From assembly GCA_025936615.1 (NCBI GenBank), contig JAICSZ010000038.1, positions 1-10,326 of the forward strand: a stretch of 10,326 nucleotides of DNA. The letters are read 5' to 3'. Under the pieces are notes generated by a model. The model had not been told where the DNA came from. It saw only the letters and a program-made list of their open reading frames with translations, and did not search any database. How positions within the stretch are numbered: the stretch's first letter is position 1; each line of letters starts with the position of its first letter. The translations under genes were made by a program, and so were the position numbers. The DNA comes from Pedococcus sp. (GTDB taxonomy: Bacteria; Actinomycetota; Actinomycetes; Actinomycetales; Dermatophilaceae). Below are positions 1 to 5,751 of the stretch, one piece after another.

Positions 1-667
1 GGATCACCTCGCCCGTCGCGTCGGCGAGGACCTGCACCTCGATGTGCCGTGGGCTGGTCACCGCCTCCTCGAGGAACACGGTCGGGTCCCCGAACGCGGA
101 CTCCGCCTCGCGCATGCAGGCCTCGAGTGCCTCGCGCAGGTCCTCGGGACGCTCGACCCGGCGCATGCCGCGCCCGCCACCGCCGGCGACCGCCTTCGCG
201 AAGACGGGGAACCCGATCCGCTCGGCTGCCGCGACGAGCTCGTCCACGTCGTTCGACGGTTCGCTGCTGCTCAGGGTGGGGAGCCCGGCCGCCTTGGCCG
301 CGGCGATGGCGCGAGCCTTGTTGCCGGTGAGGTGGAGCACCGCGGCAGGTGGTCCGACGAAGGTCACGCCGGCACGGGTGCACGCCTCGGCCAGCTCGGG
401 GTTCTCGGAGAGGAAGCCGTAGCCCGGGTAGATGGCGTCGGCGCCTGCCGCCACCGCGGTCGCGACGATCGCCTCCGGGTCGAGGTAGGCGCGGACCGGG
501 TGGCCCTCCTCACCGATCTGGTAGGCCTCGTCGGCCTTGAGGACATGCTCGGACTTGCGGTCCTCGTAGGGGAACACGGCCACCGTGCGGGCGCCGAGCT
601 CGGTGGCGGCACGGAAGGCGCGCACCGCGATCTCGCCACGGTTGGCGACCAGGACCTTGCTGAACAC
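1..667 (-). CDS. pyc: Pyruvate carboxylase, N-terminal biotin carboxylase part (cut by window edge)
   Basis: Pyruvate carboxylase makes oxaloacetate from pyruvate, bicarbonate and ATP and replenishes the TCA cycle in the cytoplasm. Only the first 222 residues of a protein normally above 1,100 residues are present. They cover the biotin carboxylase N-terminal subdomain (KVLVANRGEIAVRAFRAA near residue 4, YPGYGFLSENP at 80-90) and the start of the ATP-grasp subdomain (LTGNKARA near 113, glycine-rich loop GGGGRGMRR at 162-170). The stretch VAVFPYEDRKSEH followed by YQIGEEGHPVRAYL resembles pyruvate carboxylase more than acetyl/propionyl-CoA carboxylase alpha chains, but the diagnostic carboxyltransferase domain lies outside the window. 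The start is GTG, chosen because a perfect GGAGGT Shine-Dalgarno lies 5 nt upstream and the family starts with this KVLVANRGE block. Confidence 0.9.
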   Translation of the reverse strand, partial: MFSKVLVANRGEIAVRAFRAATELGARTVAVFPYEDRKSEHVLKADEAYQIGEEGHPVRAYLDPEAIVATAVAAGADAIYPGYGFLSENPELAEACTRAGVTFVGPPAAVLHLTGNKARAIAAAKAAGLPTLSSSEPSNDVDELVAAAERIGFPVFAKAVAGGGGRGMRRVERPEDLREALEACMREAESAFGDPTVFLEEAVTSPRHIEVQVLADATGEVI

Positions 668-714
668 GGCAGACCTCCGTGGCGTCGAGCGGTGGGTCGG
701 AGAGCGTCTCGTCG

Positions 715-720
715 ATGCTA
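715..720 (-). promoter_or_regulatory. Possible -10 element for pyc
   Basis: On the minus strand TAGCAT matches the actinobacterial TANNNT -10 pattern and would give a leader of about 40 nt containing the GGAGGT ribosome site. No convincing -35 hexamer is seen 17-18 bp upstream, so this is tentative. Confidence 0.3.
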
Positions 721-783
721 CCGACAGGTTCCGCAGGCTGAGACGCGGCGACCGCGATCCGGACCGGCGCGCATGTCCCACCA

Positions 784-884
784 TGAAACGGGCCCGGGCG
801 GAACCGCGTCGCACCCCCGCAGGTGGGTCCGGGCCTGAAACGGGTCCGCGGGGAACCGTTTCGTCCGCGCGTCGGTGGTCCGGG
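784..884. repeat. Imperfect tandem repeat, two units of about 52 bp
   Basis: The gene-free stretch 668-969 between pyc and ssrA holds two head-to-tail copies of a roughly 52-bp unit. Each opens with TGAAACGGG (784 and 836), continues with a GGAACCG block, and ends with GGTGG(G)TCCGGG (822-833 and 874-884). By eye about two thirds to three quarters of the positions agree. The second copy forms a hairpin at 837-862: GAAACGG pairs with CCGTTTC, then one G/A mismatch, then TCC with GGA, loop GCGG. The first copy has lost part of this pairing. No gene is supported here on either strand. Confidence 0.6.
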
Positions 885-900
885 CGGCATACGGAAATGT

Positions 901-931
901 TTGTGAGCCTGTCGCCGTTGACCGGTAGGCT
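901..931 (+). promoter_or_regulatory. Possible promoter of ssrA
   Basis: TAGGCT at 926-931 fits a -10 element, with TTGTGA at 901-906 as a weak -35 across a long 19-bp spacer. Transcription would begin near 938, leaving about 32 nt of 5' precursor before the mature tmRNA. An alternative -35, TTGACC at 918-923, has no good -10 at the right distance. The assignment is weak. Confidence 0.3.
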
Positions 932-969
932 TGAGCCACAACTGAACAGCGTGTGTGTGAGCACCCCAT

Positions 970-1337
970 GGGGGTGATCGGTTTCGACATTGGTCGGTTC
1001 TCCAGGAGAAGCGGGTCGAGGATGCAAGGTCATCTCGTCAACGCTCCTTGCAAAACAACAGGTGCCAACTCCAAGCGCACCGACTTCGCCCTCGCCGCCT
1101 GAGCGAGCCTCGAAGTCCGTCAGCCTGAGCTAGTTCCCGTCTCAGAGCCTGGCGTCAGCTAGGGAACTCGCTGCGTCGCCCTTGTCGGGGGGTGGCGCGG
1201 GACTCCAATCCGACTGGGCCTGTCAGGGAACGTGTGCGCGCGAGCCCTGGGGCCGAGAAAATCCGTAGCGCACTGCACCCGGAGAAGTCCTGGGTTGCCG
1301 TCAGTGGACGCGGGTTCAATTCCCGCCACCTCCACCA
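970..1337 (+). ncRNA. ssrA: Transfer-messenger RNA (tmRNA)
   Basis: tmRNA with SmpB rescues stalled ribosomes and tags the nascent chain for proteolysis. The 5' end GGGGGTG (970-976) pairs with CACCTCC (1327-1333) as a 7-bp acceptor stem with G-U at the third pair, the alanine identity element. A then encoded CCA follow (1334-1337). GATCGGTTTCGACA just after the 5' end and GGGTTCAATTCCCGCC near the 3' end are the standard tRNA-like-domain sequences. The tag frame starts at GCC 1064-1066 and ends at TGA 1100-1102, reading ANSKRTDFALAA with the conserved terminal ALAA degron. An A four bases before the resume codon matches the known positioning determinant. At 368 nt the length is normal. This is a single-piece tmRNA, not a permuted one. 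Confidence 0.97.
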
Positions 1338-1363
1338 CCGTGCTCACACCACGCCAGAGTTGC

Positions 1364-1407
1364 GCGAGCGGCCCGGTCGATGTGACCGGGCCGCTCGTGG
1401 TTTGCTT
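1364..1407 (+). terminator. Hairpin terminator downstream of ssrA
   Basis: GAGCGGCCCGGTC (1366-1378) and GACCGGGCCGCTC (1384-1396) form a perfect 13-bp stem with a 5-nt loop, extendable by the pair C1365-G1397. The short T-containing tail GTGGTTTGCTT follows. It begins 26-28 nt after the encoded CCA of ssrA and before the stop of the leftward reductase gene, so it probably works for ssrA and may also end the convergent transcript. Confidence 0.8.
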
Positions 1408-1463
1408 CGGTATGCCGCGGAGTCGGGCCCCGCTCGCTGCTCGCCCGTGGGCGCGCGGCGCTC

Positions 1464-2093
1464 TCAGGCGCCGATGATCTTGACGCCGGTGTTCCAGCCC
1501 CAGCCCTTGCTCACCTGCAGGCCCATGTGCAGGAAGCCGGTGCCCTCGAGCCAGTGCGCCTGCGAGAGCGCGCCCACGTCGAGGGGACGCATCCCGGCGG
1601 CCGAGGCGAACTCGGCGACCTCGTCCTTGGCGCCCTGGTCGTCGCCCGCGATGAGCACGTCGAGCGGCTCGTCGGCGACGTTGCCCTCGGCCAGGGTCGA
1701 GGCGAAGGTGGTGTTGAACGCCTTGACGACGTTGGCCCGGGGGAGTCGCTTGGCGATCTCCTGGGCGGCCGAGCTGTCCGCCGGGGTCACCAGTCCGTCG
1801 AAGGTCTCGAAGTTCACCGGGTTGGTGATGTCGACGACGGTCTTGCCCGCGAGGGACTCGCCGACCTGGTCGACGACCTCCTCGGTGGCGCCGTAGGGGA
1901 TGGCGAGCACCACGATGTCGCCGGTCGGCGTGTCGGTCAGGGCGCCGGCCTTGGCGCTCTCGAGCTCGTCGGCGAGGGCGCTCGCCTTGGCGGGGTCGCG
2001 GTCGAGGACCTGCACGTCGTAGCCCGCGGCGACGGCGCGGCTGCCGATGCCCCGCGCCATGTTGCCGGAGCCGATGAGGGTGATGCTGCCCAT
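1464..2093 (-). CDS. NAD(P)-binding oxidoreductase, NADPH:F420-oxidoreductase-like family
   Basis: This 209-residue cytoplasmic protein is mostly one Rossmann domain. It begins with GSITLIGSGNMARGIGSRA (dinucleotide loop GSGNMARG, residues 8-15). Next come an acidic end of strand 2 (VLDRDP, D31), DIVVLAIPYGA, and KTVVDITNPVNFE. The family-typical RANVVKAFNTTFA and a C-terminal LSQAHWLEGTGFLHMG segment follow. Members transfer hydride between NAD(P)H and cofactor F420 or an unidentified partner; the substrate cannot be read here. D31 hints at NADH rather than NADPH, though R32 leaves this open. An upstream in-frame GTG at 2108 would add five residues, but ATG 2093 is preferred because GGAAGG lies 8 nt before it and the Rossmann strand begins directly. 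It is divergent from a MarR gene that probably controls it. Confidence 0.85.
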   Translation of the reverse strand: MGSITLIGSGNMARGIGSRAVAAGYDVQVLDRDPAKASALADELESAKAGALTDTPTGDIVVLAIPYGATEEVVDQVGESLAGKTVVDITNPVNFETFDGLVTPADSSAAQEIAKRLPRANVVKAFNTTFASTLAEGNVADEPLDVLIAGDDQGAKDEVAEFASAAGMRPLDVGALSQAHWLEGTGFLHMGLQVSKGWGWNTGVKIIGA

Positions 2094-2116
2094 GGTCTTG
2101 CCTTCCACGTTGTTGG

Positions 2117-2128
2117 TTGAACCGTCAA
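2117..2128. promoter_or_regulatory. Operator candidate 1 (TTGA-N4-TCAA)
   Basis: TTGA-ACCG-TCAA is a palindrome with 4-bp arms, followed by GT as in the second site. It overlaps the predicted transcription start of the reductase gene. Its centre is 35 bp from that of the matching palindrome at 2150-2165. A plausible binding site for the MarR dimer encoded at 2189. Confidence 0.55.
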
Positions 2129-2134
2129 GTAACT

Positions 2135-2163
2135 ACGGTAGGGATAACAACTTGAAACGTCAA
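2135..2163 (-). promoter_or_regulatory. Promoter of the reductase gene
   Basis: On the minus strand, -35 TTGACG (2158-2163), an exact 17-bp spacer and -10 TACCGT (2135-2140) form a near-ideal housekeeping promoter. Transcription would begin near 2128, giving a leader of about 35 nt with the GGAAGG ribosome site. Its -35 lies in one palindrome and its start point touches another, so repression by the neighbouring MarR protein is expected. Confidence 0.7.
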
Positions 2164-2165
2164 GT
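2150..2165. promoter_or_regulatory. Operator candidate 2 (ACTTGA-N4-TCAAGT)
   Basis: ACTTGA-AACG-TCAAGT is a perfect 6-bp-arm palindrome sharing the TTGA-N4-TCAA core with the site at 2117-2128. It covers the -35 of the reductase promoter and the probable -35 (TTGAAA, 2152-2157) of the marR promoter, so one bound dimer could block both genes and give autoregulation. Confidence 0.65.
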
Positions 2166-2176
2166 ATTCCCTTGGC

Positions 2177-2182
2177 TATGGT
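2177..2182 (+). promoter_or_regulatory. -10 element of a leaderless marR transcript
   Basis: TATGGT fits TANNNT and ends exactly 6 nt before the ATG at 2189, so transcription should begin at or next to the start codon. There is no Shine-Dalgarno sequence in the gap. TTGAAA at 2152-2157 is the probable -35, with a long 19-bp spacer. Confidence 0.5.
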
Positions 2183-2188
2183 GGCGAC

Positions 2189-2716
2189 ATGGGGACCGTG
2201 GACGACCACCGGAGAACAGACGCCAGCCACCCAGCAAAGTGGCTCGAACCGGACGAGCGCGCCACCTGGCTGGCGCTGGCCGGGGTCCTGGAGATGCTGC
2301 CGGGCGCGCTGGACGGCCAGCTGCAGCGCGACGCCGGCCTGACCTTCTTCGAGTACATGGTCCTGGCGATGCTCTCCGAGCAACCGGACCGCACATTGCG
2401 CATGAGCCGGCTGGCAGCGGTCACCAATGGGTCGCTCTCGCGGCTGTCGCACGTGGCCACCCGGCTCGAGAAGCAGGGCTACCTGCGCCGGCTCGCGAGC
2501 GCGCAGGACCGGCGCGCGACCGACGCGGTGCTCACGGACAAGGGATGGGAGAAGGTCGTGGCCACGGCCCCGGGCCACGTCGAGTGGGTGCGCAGCCTGG
2601 TCATCGACCCACTGACTCCCGCTCAACAGGGGCAGCTGCGGAGCATCGGCGAACGCATCGTCTCCGCGATCGACCCGCACGGGAACCGCCTTCCCGTGGG
2701 GTCCCCGGCCGGGTGA
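2189..2716 (+). CDS. MarR-family transcriptional regulator
   Basis: A 175-residue dimeric winged-helix repressor of the MarR family. LTFFEYMVLAMLSEQPDRTLRMSRLA (residues 51-76) is the first part of the DNA-binding domain. NGSLSRLSHVATRLEKQGYLRR (80-101) is the recognition helix region, and AQDRRATDAVLTDKGWE (105-121) is the wing with its conserved D-R-R and TDKG. Helices on both sides form the dimer interface. No ligand-sensing cysteine is present, so a small-molecule ligand or structural signal is more likely than thiol oxidation. The last residues (about 163-175) are Pro/Gly rich and not typical of the family core. The divergent NAD(P)-binding protein gene and the paired palindromes between them suggest it represses that gene and itself. 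No ribosome site is visible; the start fits a leaderless mRNA. Confidence 0.9.
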   Translation: MGTVDDHRRTDASHPAKWLEPDERATWLALAGVLEMLPGALDGQLQRDAGLTFFEYMVLAMLSEQPDRTLRMSRLAAVTNGSLSRLSHVATRLEKQGYLRRLASAQDRRATDAVLTDKGWEKVVATAPGHVEWVRSLVIDPLTPAQQGQLRSIGERIVSAIDPHGNRLPVGSPAG

Positions 2717-2933
2717 GCGGGCTGCCCGCTGGGCTGCGGCCAACCTCGTGCTGGTGGTCACCGCGCTGCTCGGCGGCGCCATGGGCCTGAGCCGGGTGTG
2801 CCTGGGCCACGACTGGCTGACCGACGTCGTGGCCGCCTGGGTTGCTCGGCCCGGGGTGCGCAGCGGCGGTGATCACCGCCCATCGCTCTACCTGAGAGTG
2901 CGACGCCGGTCCGTCTCCGCAGGCGATGGTTGA
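2715..2933 (+). pseudogene. Remnant of a PAP2-family phosphatase (C-terminal part)
   Basis: Reading from GAG at 2715, the frame encodes a hydrophobic stretch (NLVLVVTALLGGAMG) followed by LSRVCLGHDWLTDVVAAW. This closely resembles the last signature of PAP2 phosphatases, S-R-x5-H-x3-D, found in the final membrane region of lipid and undecaprenyl phosphatases. The catalytic-histidine position appears to be aspartate (GHDW where GHHW or GVHW is expected), which one base change could explain. No N-terminal domain and no first or second signature exists upstream; that space belongs to the MarR gene. After about 40 residues the frame continues as Arg-rich nonsense-like sequence to TGA 2931-2933. 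I read it as a truncated, non-functional remnant. A short expressed membrane peptide from ATG 2778 or GTG 2748 cannot be excluded. Confidence 0.6.
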
Positions 2934-3025
2934 CCGAGTTCTTTGCTAGTGGGCTGGCGGGTACTAGGCATTTCGTCGTAGCGGTTGTCCACCCTCGACA
3001 TCGTGTGCGATGGCCGGGTCGAACC

Positions 3026-3031
3026 TAGCGT
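3026..3031 (+). promoter_or_regulatory. -10 element of a leaderless transcript for the secreted protein
   Basis: TAGCGT fits TANNNT and ends exactly 6 nt before the GTG start at 3038. No purine-rich ribosome site precedes the start, so a leaderless mRNA explains an otherwise unsupported GTG. The -35 region is not recognisable. Nothing else was seen in 2934-3025. Confidence 0.45.
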
Positions 3032-3037
3032 GGTCAT

Positions 3038-5332
3038 GTGCGGCCGCGTGGACCTGCCCGGGGCCGCCGGTTCGTCGCAGGGGTGCTGGCGAGCTCGTTC
3101 GCGGGCATCGGCCTAGCGGCGGGGCCGGCGGCCGGCGCGAGCACGGAGTACTACGTCGACAAGACGGTCTCTGGCTGTTCGGACACCGGGCCGGGCTCGG
3201 CAGCCAACCCGTTCTGCACCATCGCCGCGGGCGCCTCGAAGCTCGCCGCGGGAGTCACCCTCTACGTCGGCAACGGCTCGTATGCCGAAACCGTCGAGTC
3301 ACCTGCCTCAGGCACCTCGTCACAGCCGGTGACAGTGGCCGCATGGCCCGGTCGGGACCCGACCGTCGGGGTCGGCAAGATCAACGGCGTCCTCATCTCC
3401 AGCAGGAGCTACGTCACCGTGTCCGGGCTCCGCGTCACCGGGACCGTGCGCGACGGCATCTCGGTGGCTGCCAGCGCGCACATCACCCTCTCTGGAAACC
3501 GGGTGACCCAGTCGGGCCTGCCGCAGAGCGGCAGGACGGCCTCGGGCATCTTCGTCTCCTCCACAACCGACTCCCTGGTGACCCGGAACACGGCGAGCAA
3601 CAACACGCAGTCGGGTCTGTACGCCGGCAGCGGGACGACCCGCACGACGTTCAGCTACAACGAGGCAGCAGGAAATGCGGCGGCGTACACGCGGATGGCG
3701 ACCGGCATCTGGATCGTCTCCACGAACAACTCGTTCATCGGCAACACCACTCACGACAACGAGGACAGCGGCCTGAACTTCTACGGCGGGGCAGGCAACA
3801 ACCTGGCCACGCTCAACGTCTCGTACAACAACGGTGACCACGGCATCGACAACCTGAACGTCGACGGGGGGCAGATCATCGGGAACACCATCTATCGGAA
3901 CTGCACCAGCGGCATCAACATCGAGGGCACGTCGCACAACTTCCTCGTGAAGAACAACATCGCCGTCGACAATGCCGTCTATCCGGCATACAACGGCATC
4001 TCGTGCTCGCGCCGCTCCGGCAACATCGGTGTCTACGACTCGGCACCACCCACCACGGTGGCCGACCACAACCTGGTGTGGCTCAGCAAGCCGGGAAAGC
4101 TGTACTACTTCGGCGGGAGCTACACCTCCCTGACGGCTCTGCGCTCGGCCACGGGCCAGGAAAGCCACGGCACACAGGCAGATCCCGGTTTCATGTCGGC
4201 CTCGGGGCGGGACTTCCGGCTGACGTCGTCGTCGCCCGCGATCGATCGCGGCGACTCGGGAGCCACGGGGGAGCAGCCCGTCGACATCGTGGGCACCGCG
4301 CGGGTGCGGTATGCGGCCGCGGACAACAGCTTGGCGGAGGGGCCCCGCCTTTTCGACGACCTGGGCGCGTACGAGTTCCCGGCCGTGGTGTCGCCGCCGC
4401 CGCCTCCGCCTGCGCCGGTGCCGCCGGTGGCGGCGTTGTCGGTCTCGCCGTCGGCTGGGGTGGCGCCGTTGGTGGTGTCGGCGAGTGCGTCGGGGTCTTC
4501 GGATCCGCAGGGGCGGGTGTTGTCGTATGCGTTCGACTTTGGTGACGGGTCGGCGGTGGTGGGTCCGGGTCCGGGTTCGGGTGCGGGGCACACGTTTGGG
4601 TCGGTTGGCTCGTTCACGGTGTGGGTGACGGTGACCAACGATGCGGGGTTGTCCAGTAGTGCCACGGCGCAGGTGGTGGTCTCGGCGCCGCCGCCTCCGC
4701 CACCGCAGGTGCCCGCGGCCTACGTCAACCAGGTCGCGACCAACTACTCCACGAGTACCAAGACCTCTGGCTACCTCACCGTCTGGCGCCCCGCCGGTGT
4801 CGGCTCCGGGAACCTCGCGGTGGTCACGCTCCAGCTCTTCGGCAGCACCGCGAGCGGGCCAGTCGCGGCGACGGACTCCCGGGGCAACGCCTACCGCGTG
4901 GCCAGCGATGTGGCCGACGGCGCGGGCAGCCGGCTCGTCATCCTCTACGCACCGGTCGCCACGGCTCTGGCAGTCAACGACCGGATCACGGCCACCTTCC
5001 CGACCGCCGCGACCGGGTACCGCCTCGCGGCCGACGAGTTCGCCGGCGTGACCCAGCTCGACCTCACGGCGGCCGCCCGAGGCTCGACGGCGCAGTTCTC
5101 CTCCGGAGCGACGGGCACGACGACGGCGGGCCTGGTCTTCGCCGCCGTGGCGACCAAGGCCGGCTCCGACAACCCGGCCTGGGACACCGGCTGGCAAGCC
5201 ATCACGCCGTATGCCGTCGGGTCGAGCTACCTGGCCAGGGCGTACCGACTGCCCACGAGCGCCGGGGCCTACTCCGCGAGTGGCACGACCTCAGGCACCT
5301 GGCTGGCCGCGGTGGACACCTGGATGTCCTGA
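3038..5332 (+). CDS. Secreted parallel beta-helix protein with PKD domain
   Basis: A 764-residue exported multidomain protein. Residues 1-34 are a Sec signal peptide: Arg-rich n-region, hydrophobic VAGVLASSFAGIGLAAG, and cleavage near GPAAGA-S. Residues about 36-340 are a right-handed parallel beta-helix, opening with YYVDKTVSGC and NPFCTIAAGASKLAAGVTLYV and then many N-rich turns such as NNTQSGLYAG and NNGDHGIDNLN. The fold is shared by family-9-like polysaccharide lyases and NosD-type proteins. The helix ends with ADPGFMSASGRDFRLTSSSPAIDRG. A Pro linker (452-464), one PKD domain with YAFDFGDGS (497-505), a second Pro linker (549-558) and a 200-residue beta-rich domain of no family I can name follow. 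No sortase motif or membrane anchor is seen, so it is probably released or bound to glycan. No catalytic residue could be assigned; lyase activity is a guess. The PKD segment has foreign-looking codon use. Confidence 0.85.
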   Translation: MRPRGPARGRRFVAGVLASSFAGIGLAAGPAAGASTEYYVDKTVSGCSDTGPGSAANPFCTIAAGASKLAAGVTLYVGNGSYAETVESPASGTSSQPVTVAAWPGRDPTVGVGKINGVLISSRSYVTVSGLRVTGTVRDGISVAASAHITLSGNRVTQSGLPQSGRTASGIFVSSTTDSLVTRNTASNNTQSGLYAGSGTTRTTFSYNEAAGNAAAYTRMATGIWIVSTNNSFIGNTTHDNEDSGLNFYGGAGNNLATLNVSYNNGDHGIDNLNVDGGQIIGNTIYRNCTSGINIEGTSHNFLVKNNIAVDNAVYPAYNGISCSRRSGNIGVYDSAPPTTVADHNLVWLSKPGKLYYFGGSYTSLTALRSATGQESHGTQADPGFMSASGRDFRLTSSSPAIDRGDSGATGEQPVDIVGTARVRYAAADNSLAEGPRLFDDLGAYEFPAVVSPPPPPPAPVPPVAALSVSPSAGVAPLVVSASASGSSDPQGRVLSYAFDFGDGSAVVGPGPGSGAGHTFGSVGSFTVWVTVTNDAGLSSSATAQVVVSAPPPPPPQVPAAYVNQVATNYSTSTKTSGYLTVWRPAGVGSGNLAVVTLQLFGSTASGPVAATDSRGNAYRVASDVADGAGSRLVILYAPVATALAVNDRITATFPTAATGYRLAADEFAGVTQLDLTAAARGSTAQFSSGATGTTTAGLVFAAVATKAGSDNPAWDTGWQAITPYAVGSSYLARAYRLPTSAGAYSASGTTSGTWLAAVDTWMS
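4396..4410 (+). repeat. Left copy of 15-bp direct repeat flanking the PKD segment
   Basis: GCCGCCGCCTCCGCC occurs here and again at 4687-4701. Both copies encode poly-Pro linkers at the two ends of the PKD domain and mark the boundaries of the segment with altered codon use, so they could serve as recombination joints. The low complexity makes chance similarity possible. Confidence 0.6.
4687..4701 (+). repeat. Right copy of 15-bp direct repeat flanking the PKD segment
   Basis: Second copy of GCCGCCGCCTCCGCC, again within a poly-Pro linker (SAPPPPPPQVP). It is 291 bp after the first copy, which keeps the reading frame (97 codons). Recombination between the copies would therefore delete or add a PKD module without a frameshift. 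Confidence 0.6.
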
Positions 5333-5357
5333 ACCGGGTCCGAAAAACCCAGTTACT

Positions 5358-5379
5358 CCAAGTCTTGGTTGTGTAAACT
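5358..5379 (+). promoter_or_regulatory. fdxA promoter: leaderless -10 with operator-like dyad
   Basis: TAAACT (5374-5379) is a good -10 ending exactly 6 nt before the fdxA ATG, so the mRNA probably starts at the A of ATG. The AGGAG at 5380-5384 is only one base from ATG, too close to act as a ribosome site. CCAAG-T-CTTGG (5358-5368) is a perfect 5-bp-arm dyad inside the -35/-10 spacer, a classic repressor position. A weaker interrupted dyad (AAC-C-GGGT with ACCC-A-GTT, 5332-5354) lies just upstream, over the -35 region and the end of the preceding gene. Confidence 0.55.
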
Positions 5380-5385
5380 AGGAGC

Positions 5386-5751
5386 ATGACCTACGTGATC
5401 GGGCAGCCGTGTGTCGACGTGATGGACCGGGCATGCGTCGACGTGTGCCCGGTCGACTGCATCTACGAAGGCGCGCGGACTCTCTACATCCATCCGGACG
5501 AGTGCGTCGACTGTGGCGCCTGCGAACCGGTCTGCCCCGTCGAGGCGATCTACTACGAGGATGACCTCCCGGACACCTTGGTGCCCTACCTGCGGGACAA
5601 CGAGGGGTTCTTCACCGAGACCCTGGCGGGGCGTGAGGAGCCGCTCGGCTCCCCTGGCGGTGCGGCCAAGCTCGGGGCGCTCGGTGTCGACACGCCCCTC
5701 GTCGCAGGACTGCCACCCCAGGCCGAGGCTGCGACGGAGTCCGCCCAGTAA
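5386..5751 (+). CDS. fdxA: 7Fe ferredoxin [3Fe-4S][4Fe-4S]
   Basis: A soluble low-potential electron carrier of 121 residues. The N-terminal half is the bicluster fold: C9, C17 and C50 should bind the [3Fe-4S] cluster, and C21, C40, C43 and C46 the [4Fe-4S] cluster. C25 matches the free cysteine of Azotobacter-type 7Fe ferredoxins. [27 protein letters not shown] and the later [11 protein letters not shown] and LPPQ motifs are typical of actinobacterial FdxA. It is somewhat longer than usual, mainly from [12 protein letters not shown] before the LGSPGG block and a C-terminal tail. Partners are often cytochromes P450 or other oxidoreductases, but none is encoded nearby. The stop TAA overlaps the ATG of the next gene (TAATG), so the HTH regulator is translationally coupled to it. 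Confidence 0.95.
   Translation: MTYVIGQPCVDVMDRACVDVCPVDCIYEGARTLYIHPDECVDCGACEPVCPVEAIYYEDDLPDTLVPYLRDNEGFFTETLAGREEPLGSPGGAAKLGALGVDTPLVAGLPPQAEAATESAQ

Noticed and set aside
1192..1896. ORFs overlapping the tmRNA 3' half and continuing into the reductase
   Set aside because: They cross a certain structural RNA and a hairpin terminator, so translation is not credible.
1527..2120. 197-residue plus-strand open frame over the reductase
   Set aside because: Shadow of the Rossmann protein gene; His/Gly/Asp-rich repeats without any family match.
3010..3837. Alternative plus-strand ORF starting at ATG 3010 in another frame
   Set aside because: It lacks a signal peptide and shows a frame-shifted, Arg/His-rich composition; the frame from GTG 3038 gives a coherent secreted protein.
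3320..5197. 625-residue open frame antisense to the secreted beta-helix protein
   Set aside because: It has no recognisable domain and a very Arg-rich composition, and it mirrors the codon structure of the real gene. The plus-strand protein has a signal peptide and clear domains.
5380..5384. AGGAG as a Shine-Dalgarno sequence for fdxA
   Set aside because: Only one base separates it from ATG, too close for ribosome pairing. The -10 TAAACT placed 6 nt upstream points to a leaderless start instead.
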